A DNA stretch of 64,000 nt, taken from positions 5,943,501 to 6,007,500 of the forward strand of contig JAKNDB010000068.1 in NCBI GenBank assembly GCA_024305405.1, written 5' to 3'. Position numbers and translations under genes: made by a program. Origin of the DNA: Dirofilaria immitis. Taxonomy: Eukaryota > Nematoda > Chromadorea > Rhabditida > Onchocercidae. Position 1 is the stretch's first letter. Every line of letters begins with the position of its first letter. The notes under the pieces were generated by a model, which searched no databases, had not been told where the DNA came from, and saw only the letters and a list, made by a program, of their open reading frames with translations. This document shows positions 48,080 to 58,349 of this stretch, in pieces.

Positions 48080-48873
48080 CAAAACTATGACAGGATCATT
48101 TTCAGTTTCATCTTCAATTGTCCAAAACACCTAAGATTCTATTCGAAGAAAAGAATCAATTTAAGTAAAATTAGAGCATAATAAAGCTTAGATTCTAGGT
48201 AGAAGATTATTCTACAACTAATAATAGAATTCTATTCCAATAAATATGTTTCACGCCTACATAAATTTCAATACAAAATTCTCAAGCATCGGCACGAAAT
48301 ATGACCAACTGCGTTAAATATATCTAAAAGGTCAATACTGTAACTTGACCCATAAGATTGATCATAAAGCATTGTCATTTTCACGACTTTATCTCCTGAA
48401 ACGGACTTTTTCAATTTTCTTTTCATAAACCATAGCTTGCCGTCTTTGCTCATTACAAAACAACTCTAAACGTCGTTGTCGATCAAAACTGTGAAGTTTA
48501 CGATATCCTGAAGATTACACTATAAAGTTATTGTAACAAAAGAATGAATAAAACGTTCGGAAGAATTCTGGGAACTTCCAAAAGTTACAATTAATTGAGA
48601 TATTATTAAGCATGTAATTCCAAAGATTTTCACTTTCTACGATTTTAGAATTCATTCAGCAATCTTAACAAGCAAAGAATTAACTTTCAACATTCATGTT
48701 TAACGGATAATGGATAACTATTTGTATATCTTCACATCCAAGGAAACAGGAAATCAAGTTTATTCAATTTGTTTAAAATTTTGCAAAACTTGCCTTTATT
48801 TAAAAGATCCACAGCTTTTATTGAACAAAAAGCCATTTTTTCCACTGAAGATCGCAACATTATCCAAATTCAT
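48075..48873 (-). pseudogene. truncated inverted copy of mrpl-39 5' end
   Basis: Exon 1 copy 48873-48794, exon 2 copy 48507-48407, and exon 3 copy 48130 to the arm edge. The copy of exon 1 has six T at the place where the intact gene has five A (plus-strand view), which shifts the frame after FSGK. All exons after the third are missing. It cannot make mL39, but if transcribed it would be antisense to nothing local and complementary to mrpl-39 5' sequence only through a fold-back transcript spanning both arms. Confidence 0.9.
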
Positions 48874-49610
48874 TAATTTAAATGATAGTATCACTGATCG
48901 ATCACGCTTCCTTTTATTAATTAGCGTAATAGAAGAAATAGATTGATTTCCTTCTCTTAATAATAAATATGATACTAAAAATATATGTTAAACTTCCTAA
49001 AGAAATAACAAAAAAGAATCACTTTCAATTAACAATTAGCTAAGAATTTTAAAATAAGCAACTAATTCAATCCCTAACTTGTCACTGATCAAAATATTTG
49101 ACAAAACTAATTGATAAAATTTTTGAATATTAGTTAAATCAAAAATCACATTTATATCTCCTTCTCATCCATACATGAACATGACTTCCAACAATATCGG
49201 ATGATAACATAAAACGTGGAGCAAGTACAAAGGGATATGTGAAAATATATATATGGTGGGTCATGAGTAATTGCAGGCATCGACCCAATCTTTCCGATTT
49301 AAATATCATGTCATTGAGTGAAATCAGACATGAAAGCACTACTTTTATTTGTTGGCTGTTTTGACTTGAATGAGTTAGGGTGTACTGCACGTTTCACGTA
49401 CGTAGGCTTAGTAAATATTACTAGAAATAACAAGAAGAACTGAAAAGGTATATTTGTTAAATTAGCTGTATTTCTTCCTTTCTTATTTCTTAGCCATTAT
49501 CCCATCCTAAAAATATTTATGAATATTTTTGTATTATTTCTTTACGTATTATTTTAATCATAAAAATATTGTCTGAATATTGTAAAGATATTCAGACAAT
49601 ATTTTGTGTG

Positions 49611-49789
49611 AATCATAATGCTAAAACTTGAAAATTCTACAAATATTTACTAAATAAAACGATTATTTAATTAGTGTGTTAAAGAAAAATTAAGGAAATG
49701 TATATATCTTATAATGGTTGTGGTGCAATACAATGCGCTTTCTAAAAATTTTAATTTTAAGGAAAAAACGAAATGATAAATTTTTCATA
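49611..49789 (+). repeat. dispersed 190-bp repeat, copy 2 (right arm)
   Basis: Same unit as copy 1 because it lies in the duplicated arm. Landmarks are AATCATAATGCTAAAACTTG at its start, CTTATAATGG in the middle and GATAAATTTTTCAT at its end. Confidence 0.8.
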
Positions 49790-51296
49790 TATAACAGCTG
49801 TTTACTGTTAGATACAAGGTGTTTATTTTGGATACTTTTGGGTATTTGATACCATCAAAGCAATTGTTCGGCTAAAAAGATCCATAAAAACGTTAGTTTC
49901 ATTGAAAGATTCGATTATCTGGTCATATTATTTGATAGTTTGGATGGAATACAGTAACAAATTTTCATTTTTAAGCTGCAAGCTATAGAATCATAGAACG
50001 AAATATTTTTAATAGGTAAGTGGAAATTGTCAGGATTTTTAAGCAAGAACTTTTCAATCGATTTCTTTAGTTTCAAATAAAATTTTTTTTTTTTAATATA
50101 AAATAGATGGGCTCGGACTTTGACTATTTAGACTAGCATTAATTGCAACCATACGTAGATGAACGAAATCAGAAACTAAAAAGAATATGAGAGTTTATTA
50201 GGATCATTAAATATAGTGAACAACAATAAGAAAATTGAAGATAAATTCTGTAAGTATATTTAAAAAAATATTGTAAGTACACTAGTCTCTATAACACTAA
50301 TTGAGTTAAGTTTTAACTGATATTATGTGCATACCTATAAATTCATTTTGAACTTTCGCTAAATTTAACAATAAAACAAATATCTTAATAAATGCATAAG
50401 TCGATATGAATAACCTTTAAAAAATATTTTACAATTTTTTCTAAGAAAAAGGATGTGAATTGTGCTTTATGCAATGACTTTTTGCCTGAAAATGAATGAC
50501 ATTTATGTTTTGTTCTCATTTTCTAATATTTCAGAAGGATTTGAAATTTAGGAAAAATTTGAAACAAAGGAAAATCAAATGATTTGATATGTATCAATTC
50601 AGATGCAAAAAATTAAAAATATATGATTTAATTAGTTAATGAGAAAGATTGTATCTTACTAAAATTTCGAATTGATAAGTGATCTGAGAAATCTCGTTAT
50701 TATTAAAAAGTCGAATTGATAAGTGATCTGAGAAATCTCGTTATTATTAAATCTCGAAAATGATGAGTGAAAGAAGCTAAATTAGACATTGTCATATAGT
50801 ATAAAACTGCATATAATTTATATGCAATTTTTGAGGTGAAGTGTGCAAATATCAAAATGATTTAATGAATTTTGCCGTTTTATTTTTCATTAAAAACTAT
50901 TAGATGCAAAAAATTGAAATAAATCCCTGAAAAACTGTATGAAGACAATTTAGTCAATTTGCAAAAATTCACATTTCTGTCGCAAGCAGCATTTTTTGAT
51001 AATATTATTGCATTATTGTACCGTGGGATAGATTAAGGATTTGGAGAAAATGCAATCAATATTATATATTTATGTATTTCATATTAAAATAAAGCAAACT
51101 TCCTCGACGTGCTTGCTAATAATTCATTATTGACTAATAATTATTTTCGGTTATCCTCGATGACTTCAAATTTTTCGAAATACAAGTTGAATCATTTCTC
51201 GTAAAGAAATTAAGCTTAAACAAGTGCATTTGTCGGAGATTATTAAATCACTTTATTGATCAATAAAAATAATTTTCTTTTTTGTTTTAGTTATGG

Positions 51297-51902
51297 TTAA
51301 ATAAAAGACTCTTGACATGGTTGACATATTCGACATTGCCGAGATACGTGACATGGACACGGACAATCCGCTAACAATCGAGGTCGCGTTAAGACCGGCC
51401 TCTGTGTAGATAGCGGTGACGGTGTTGTCACAATTGGTTTGCGTGTTCTCATCGGTACACATTTTTGCCGCTGCAGTTTATACTTATCTTGCAACCACTG
51501 CATAATTTTTCACTACCTGCAAATCAGAGAAATCTGTTTTCAAATTTATTTAAATTTAAGTGGATTTTGATCAAATATAATTGAATCACAACCGTAACTG
51601 TAAAAGATAAAAATTTTGAACATTTTCTACAATAATAATTGAATACCTTTGGATTGCTTGCCTTGAAATTGCATATCATACAGTTGCAAACCTTGTAATT
51701 GATTGTCATGCGACGGAATACTGTACAATTCCGTATCTGGCAATTTTAAGCTTTGCTGTTGCATATCTAATCGCTGAATGTCATGCGATTGTATGTTCTG
51801 TGGTATACCTTGCAGGTATATTTGTGGTCGATAACCCACCAAATGCGTCATATTTGCTATCGACAAAAGCATATAAAACGAAATAATGAGCTTGCAATAC
51901 AT
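51297..51902 (-). CDS. small secreted protein, second copy in right arm
   Basis: The mirror copy of the gene at 41329-41934: exon 1 51902-51647, exon 2 51516-51297. The protein sequence over both exons appears identical, including the same five-base A/T run (51462-51466 region) that breaks the frame before the Cys-rich tail. Just after the stop the 3' flank differs by one A in a homopolymer. Having the same frame break in two genomic copies means either that the break predates the duplication or that a systematic base-calling bias hit both. Confidence 0.55.
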
Positions 51903-52142
51903 CCTGAAATGCATAATATTAATATAAAAATTTTTAATACAAAAACTAAACTTTAGGCCGAATTGAAACGAGAAACTATTATAATACATCAACTTGAAAA
52001 AGCACTCAGAAAATTATCTTTTACTAATTTAGAAAAACAGAATGCCCATTATTTATTCATACTCTCTATTGGACCAAATATTAAGGAAACTCTGAAGTTC
52101 TTTCTCGATGATCATCTATCATACGTCAAGCATTCGATGCTA

Positions 52143-53009
52143 GCCAGCAAACGCATTCTTCCGCTTTTCTATTTGTCATATTCTGAAGAATGAAATTTAT
52201 ATTTGGTTTGAAAAAGTGCAGCACAACTTTTATGCCTAAATAACATAACATTTGAAATATTTTTGGTTAAAACTTTTTTCGATTGAAGTTTGTTGGTATT
52301 TGCAGTATACCTTTGTTTTACTTTTTCATCATTTTGCTAAATGACCGAAGTAAATTTCTGATAGTTATAAAACTAATAATTGACGATAATTTTGATTTGT
52401 CAAAAAATTGCAATCGACTTGATAAAAATATATAGCATAAATATTCATATATATGTGTTCTATGTATATATTTCACATGTATAATACCAGGCAATAAATT
52501 TCTTCATAAATTTTTTAAGTTTGTAATGAGCAATAATTTGTTAAACAAATAAATAAGAAATGTTAAGCATTAATTTAAAGTGAATATCGGATAAATAAAT
52601 ATATCCTGGAATCGAGAACTCCACTTTCGAAAATACTCGACCTTATTCGTTTTTTTTTATCTCTTAGATATTTAGTAGTTGCATTGTATTCAATAAATGG
52701 ATATTTGAAATTAATAATGAATGAAATTTTGAAATTTGCTTCAGTATTTATGGACAAATTATTTGTGTCCAAATATGTAGAGTTTTTTTTAAAAAGAAAA
52801 TAAGATGAATATTTCAAAATAAATTAGATTAGTATCTACTTAATCAAGCGAAATTGATATGCTAACTGAAAAGAAATTCCTGACATGCTATTTCTGATTA
52901 TTTTTAGAAATTAAGAATTGCGCATAGTTTTGTTGTTTTAAAAAATTAGAGGAGATGTATATGTATTCTGCTGGAATTGAATAATACATAAAAATTAGCC
53001 AATCGTATT
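52143..53009. other. no gene seen outside the right arm
   Basis: AT-rich sequence beyond the outer edge of the duplication. No exon-like segment on either strand. Confidence 0.4.
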
Positions 53010-53335
53010 GAACTGCTAGGGAAATACTTTAAAGAAATACGACTTGATATATTACAAAGGAGAACACTGAAGAATATTTTCGTCTATAACATGAGGCAAT
53101 CATTCACGCGAATCAGTTATGATAATTAAATATGATATGAAGGCAGCACCATACATTATTCATGGTTTTTATTTGATTGCATTAATTTTTAGGTTAACTG
53201 CTTGACAACCATCATTCGAATGGATTTATAAGATAAAAGTTCAATTTAATTATGAGAGTGAACTGCTAGGGAAATACTTTAAAGAAATACGACTTGATAT
53301 ATTACAAAGGAGAACAGTGAAGAATATTTTCGTCT
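53010..53335 (+). repeat. 76-bp direct repeat, period 250
   Basis: GAACTGCTAGGGAAATACTT... through ...ATATTTTCGTCT occurs at 53010-53085 and again at 53260-53335 with a single mismatch (GAACACTG versus GAACAGTG). The 174 bp between the copies is unrelated. Confidence 0.95.
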
Positions 53336-54014
53336 GGTTGATAAGTGTATTATAAATTTCTTTTAACTATATATCATCTCTTAAAAACTTTCGCGCCAAA
53401 TAGTCCAGAAATCAGTGATTAGTTGATTTTGCTCAGTCCACATTTACTTCATAATCTAACTATAAAATCCTAATTGATGAAATCCAGAAATCTTCACTAA
53501 AAAGAAATTCCTTCATAAAAAGTCGGACTTATCAAATATTAGAGAATCGCAAATAAAAAATAGGACGGATCAGCAAATGGATATTTCTGTTGAAAAACTA
53601 AAGACAGTATAACAAGATTTTCGGACAAAATGGCTATTAAAATAACATTTTTGTTCACTTAGAAAATATGATCGTTAAAAATAACCTGAAATGAACAATT
53701 TTCGCATTCATTTAAAGTTATATCCTTTCGTTACAAATCATAAAATCTAAAGTACATCAAAAAGAATACTAAAATATTTCCCAAATTTAGAATCTCCTTT
53801 TCTTTATCTTTCAACTTACTGAATAAGCTTCAAGTCCAAAAAAATTCTTGCAAATAAAGCTCGTCAAATTTTTAGAATCAATACAATAAAATGGCTCCAC
53901 ACTTTGTGCAATAATCATCAATAAAAAATTATGAATATTCCCGAATTCTCGAATATACACAAGTAAAATCAGAAGGAAAGGGGTTGTAAATCGTATTTCC
54001 AAGTAACTACAAAA
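53336..54014. other. 3' flank of cox6a, no gene seen
   Basis: AT-rich sequence downstream of the minus-strand cox6a stop. An open stretch at 54002-53811 simply continues past the gene and has no motif. Confidence 0.4.
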
Positions 54015-54738
54015 TCATTGATGTTTTTCCTGTTTCTTCTCGAAACCAACACCTGGCACGTAATTCTTCTCAGGATTGTGAAACAGAGCATGATTACCAT
54101 CACCCCATGGTAGTGGCTAAAAATACAAAAATTGGAAAATAATCAACAATAATAAAAAATCGAGTAATACCTATATAAAAAGACAATATAGCAATGAATA
54201 AAAACTTAACTGACCTTATTGCGAACAGTTAGATATGGATAATGAACATATTTTTCTTGATCGAAATGTTTCTCCATCTTATGTCCCAAATTTGTCACAT
54301 ATAAAAGAATCGCGAGTAGCATCGGTGTACCAAACATTACTACTGCATTATAAAATTTATCATACTTGAAACGATCACGATCATCCGCTTCTTCGTCATA
54401 GTCTGCAGTATAATCTTTTCACTTTAATAAAATCATACTTTTTCGATTATGAATCGCTTCTAAATAATTTATTAATAGAAAGAAACTATTTAACAAACAA
54501 ACGCAAGTATCATATAAAACATGAATTATAGGTAAATGTTTTGAATCATTTTACAATTTTTCAAAAATTCAGGACTAAAATATGAACATAGTAGAAATAA
54601 TGACAAAGAAGACTAACGTGCTGTAGGTTGGACATGTCGCACTTGACTTGTGCTAAATGTTTCCGCCATTGGATTCAATCGTTTTCGAGTTAATTGCGAC
54701 CGTGTAACAGAAAATAGTCGATATAAAAGCAGCGACAT
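54015..54738 (-). CDS. cox6a: cytochrome c oxidase subunit VIa
   Basis: A single-pass inner-membrane subunit of respiratory complex IV, nuclear-encoded and imported. Three exons: 54738-54618, 54402-54215, 54116-54015 (TGA). All introns are GT-AG and all phases join, giving 136 residues. The N-terminus ([20 protein letters not shown]) is a typical Arg-rich, acid-free mitochondrial presequence. Exon 2 holds the single membrane segment ([17 protein letters not shown]) followed by the family [10 protein letters not shown]. Exon 3 opens with the diagnostic [15 protein letters not shown]. The length is somewhat greater than vertebrate subunits because of the presequence and linker. An AG acceptor lies five bases before the ATG (TTTTTCAG|CATAAATG), suitable for trans-splicing or for joining to the small upstream ORF. 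Confidence 0.95.
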
Positions 54739-54860
54739 TTATGCTGAAAAAGTGATGATTTGAATGATCATTGTAAGAGATAGAATATAACGAAGTCGGA
54801 GAAGTAAATTGAAATTAATGGAAGAACAAAACCGAACAAAATATGGATGCGGAATCGTGC

Positions 54861-54989
54861 TTACGCAGCACATGAGAAATAAGGCAACACAAGCGCAACT
54901 ATGAACAAAATGCTAAACAACCAATAAAACTCCATATACGAGCAATAGAATGATGAGATTGCTGCTCTAGACTCCGTATCACAGGCCAT
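54861..54989 (-). CDS. 42-residue membrane micro-ORF upstream of cox6a
   Basis: ATG at 54989, TAA at 54861. The product starts MACDTESRAAISSFYCSY and has one strong membrane segment (FYWLFSILFIVALVLPYF). A good GTAAGC donor overlaps its stop codon, and an acceptor sits just before the cox6a ATG. So it could be a separate small gene upstream of cox6a in an operon, or the 5' exon of a transcript whose second exon is cox6a exon 1 in another frame. The family is not recognised. Confidence 0.45.
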   Translation of the reverse strand: MACDTESRAAISSFYCSYMEFYWLFSILFIVALVLPYFSCAA

Positions 54990-55444
54990 ATAGACTCTGT
55001 GAAATATTACTATCCCATGTTGCTAAACTAGGCTTTTTTTCGGAGCCAATGTAATTTTCGGTCTAATGTATTTATGGACTTTCTTAGGACTTTACTTAAT
55101 TTATTCATATGTATCATGTCACTCTTTGTTTTTATCACCATAACACTATGTATTCAATTTTCGTCTAATCATTATTACGATTATTTACTGTAAATTTTAA
55201 CCATTCACGCCTTTGTCGTATTATCGCAGTAATCTTTATTAAATCTCTCTCTAAATCTTTTCACTACGAGAGATGATTTTTTCATTTTTGTGCTTTGCGA
55301 AATTATTATTGATTTGCGGGTATTCATCGAAAAATTTGTGTAAAGGGTTATGTAATATAAAGGAATAATTGCTACTAATTATTTCATATATTTGTTAAAT
55401 TAATGGTTGACTTATTTAGATGACTTTTAGTTAAAATATACTAA
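54990..55444. promoter_or_regulatory. divergent intergenic region
   Basis: The minus-strand cox6a unit and the plus-strand rwdd4 gene diverge across this stretch of about 450 bp, so it probably holds both promoters. I could not place a TATA box or initiator with confidence. Confidence 0.35.
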
Positions 55445-57884
55445 ATGAATATGTTGGAAGAACAGAAAACCGAATTAGAAGTGTTACAGTCAATCTTCGA
55501 CGGTGATCAGCGTTTTGTTGTAATCAGTGATAACAAATTCCAGGTTCACTTTTATCTCCTCCTATTCCATCATCATATTTTAGAATCATTTATATCTAAT
55601 TACTCATTTACGTACTTTGAAATTATCCGAAATATTCTTTCCTTGTTTACTTACTATTATAACCACTTGCAATTTAGAAGTTTTATGTATTTTTTTCTGT
55701 ATTGCGAACTATCTGATTTTGGTCAGAAAAATCTTTCTTACAGTGATCAAATTTTTGTTGTAATTATTCGAATAATTTTTAATTTACTGCTGTAATTTTT
55801 GAATTCCATCTGGTTTTTGGTTGGAGGCTATCTGTTACGTTCTTCATGGGAAATTTGTTTTTTTTTCATAATTAAAATTTTTATGACAGGAATTTGTTTC
55901 AAAATGCTTTTACCAATGATCAGAAATTGCTTTCATTTCTTTAGTTGAGAAAATAAGATTGGTGGGTTTTCCTGTATTTTGAAAGAAAAAAATTTTCTGT
56001 TCTGTTTATAAGTTTATATCGTGTTTTTCTGAAAATAAAATTGAATCTTATATTCTTTATCGTCCCAAAAATATGTTGAAGTTTGTTTTTCATAAAAAAT
56101 TTACACTTCATTAGATGTAATTATGTCCTTTTCTTCCCAAACTTTAAATTTTTTATGATATTGCTAATAGTGTCATTTGTTCATAATTAACTGTATATAT
56201 TTTATTGTATTATTATTTAATGCATTCGTCATATGTTGCGACAGAAGTACTAAATATGTCCGTCCGATTATTTTAATTATGTTCTATTTTTAAAATACAT
56301 CTTGGGAATGCTGCTAAGACTTATTTTCATGTTAGGCAAAATAGGTAAGTTATATAATTCTTTTAAATACGTCATATATTTTTTTCTTCATCTTTATTCT
56401 TTAGATATCTTTAATTTTATTTTTAACTCGGTAAAGAATTCAAAAAGGGATGAATCTCAACCAACTGTTAGCTTTTCCTTCTTAATTTTATTTCATTAAA
56501 AATTTGTTGATAGCTGTAATTTATTTTTGATGATAGTTCTGATCCATTAATGTCAACGATGTTACTAATTAACCGTCCTTCACTTTATCTACTTTTGATA
56601 TCTTATTTTTTCTCCTAATAAGAAGAAATTTAATTAGAATATTTTAGAAAGCCAAAATTTGTTATTTTTAATTTTGTTGAATTAGTGCAAATGAAAGAAA
56701 AAAAGGAGAATTTGATGGTACAAATTTAGTATAAATTTGGCGAAGATGGTGATTACAAATCATTCATTTTGGAAATCTCCTGGCCGGATACATATCCTGA
56801 AACAGTTCCTAATATTTCATTGGATATTTTCTATAATCGACATATTTCGCCTAAGGTTTGTGCTATGTATTTTTTTCGTTCATTTCTTTTTTCTTGTCAA
56901 ATTGTCAGCTGTTAATTGAAAAAGAAAGCGGAAATTTTTCAGATGAATTACATTTCACGTTCGTCAGCTTTCAGGTGAAAAATGATATCAGAACACGATT
57001 GTTAGCTGAAGCGAAGCAATATGTAGGAATGGCTGTAACTTTCACACTATTCGAATACATTCGAGAAAATTTTGAAGATTTAGTCAAAGATCAGGTATTG
57101 TAAAATAAGTTTTAGTTTTAATGTTTTTATAAGATTTTTTTCTTTATAGAGTAATTATTCTGCATGAAATATATAACCTCCATTTCGACGCTGGAAATAT
57201 CTTGTGAAATTAGAAATAGAAAGAGGAAAATTACATAGACAGAATCTGGAATTGTTTTATTTGTGTACAAATTTATCAGTTTCAAATAATTTTCTATACT
57301 ATCACCCTTTTTGGATTTTTAGGTAGGAATTTACAAAGCTGATGCTAGCAAAGAAAAGAATGATAATGGCAGCAAGACAAGTAAAAAGGAAATTCAAGAG
57401 ATCATTACTGAAGTTAAAAAGTGCAAATGACTAAAGTACAAAAAAGACGGATGTGGGATCATGCAGTTGCTAATAAATTTGGCGAAAAGGTTGGTTTTTG
57501 ATTCAGTTATTCGCTTTTGAACTGAATTTGTCCAAATTTCTCTTTATCAAGAATTCACCATAAATATACTACTAAAATGAATAATTATTTTGAAGATTGT
57601 GACATCATTGAGGTAAAGTTTCAAATGGTAGATTGAGCCTTAAGGAAAAAATTACATGAGGAAATGAATAAACATTGCGACAAATGAATGTTGCTATTAC
57701 TGTAGCTTGCAGACGAATCAAATGCGAGGCATATCCAAGATATTTTCGTGTTTATATGAAAGGTTCGAATTAAGTTAAAATTTCAAGAATTATAAAACCA
57801 ATTATTCGTAATATTTTGCAGGAGCGTGGCTGGAACTGGGTTGATATCATTAAACATCTCTCACAAACGCGAGATAATGATTAA
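55445..57884 (+). CDS. rwdd4: RWD domain-containing protein 4-like
   Basis: A small RWD-domain protein of unknown biochemical role. Exons: 55445-55543, 56730-56855, 56975-57094, 57323-57489, 57822-57884 (TAA). Exon 1 begins MNMLEEQKTELEVLQSIFDG, the typical first RWD helix. Exon 2 has the signature YPETVPNISL after a SWPDTYP turn. Exon 3 carries VGMAVTFTLFEYIREN. Exons 4 and 5 give the RWDD4 tail (KVQKRRMWDHA, then GWNWVDIIKHLS). With one base added the total is 191 residues, the family length. As written, exon 4 stops at EVKKCK because the run at 57416-57420 has five A where six are needed to reach the conserved tail. A 36-bp tandem duplication covers the last codons and the stop. The intron between exons 1 and 2 is long (about 1.2 kb). 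Confidence 0.88.
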
Positions 57885-57926
57885 TTTCCACATCTCTCAC
57901 AAACGCGAGATAATGATTAATTTCTC
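57855..57926 (+). repeat. 36-bp tandem duplication over the rwdd4 stop codon
   Basis: CATCTCTCACAAACGCGAGA... occurs at 57855 and again at 57891, period 36. The unit encodes the last residues HLSQTRDND and the TAA. The second copy is in the 3' UTR because the first copy already contains the stop. Confidence 0.92.
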
Positions 57927-58349
57927 GCGATATTGCTCAATTTTTTGTTTTTATTATAATAAAGAAAAAGTTCTAGTGTTTTCTCTTCTTTGATTTCTTT
58001 CGCAGCAATTAATTTTTTTGCCAGAATTGTTATCGATATCGAATGGTTGTCATTATTAATTTCTTCTTTTTTATTTATCTTCAATCATTAATTATTTAAT
58101 TTGGTTGATCTTCTTCAATTAAAGTTTCACTGATGTTTTATCCACAAAACAATCAAACCCACTGTGTTTAAATATATAAGAAGGTAATGATTGGATATTA
58201 TGATATTTAAAAAGTTAGAAAATAGGTAACAGTTGTCATATTACAAGTGTTTCTGTATTGTTGTCTTATTATAAAAATTTTTTTTTCTTAGTGTATTTCA
58301 GTAAAATTTCAAGGCACCGGGCGAAACTCAACATTATTGCTCGGAAAAT
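57927..58349 (+). promoter_or_regulatory. intercistronic region between rwdd4 and sphingomyelinase
   Basis: About 465 bp separates the rwdd4 stop from the next ATG. A TTTCTTAGTGTATTTCAG acceptor ends near 58300, with no exon donor upstream in the same gene. This would suit trans-splicing of a downstream operon gene. AATAAA-like hexamers occur near 57957. Operon status is an inference. Confidence 0.4.

Larger units (their letters stand above)
48075..52142 (-). repeat. right arm of the giant inverted duplication
   Basis: The reverse complement of 41033-45156, lacking 56 bp present in the left arm (junction at about 52120 in this orientation). It carries a second copy of the secreted-protein gene with identical coding sequence, and a truncated 5' piece of mrpl-39. 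It starts exactly where a copy of a dispersed 190-bp repeat (47891-48079) ends, overlapping it by about 5 bases (TTCAT). This arm looks like the inserted, inverted copy. Confidence 0.95.
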
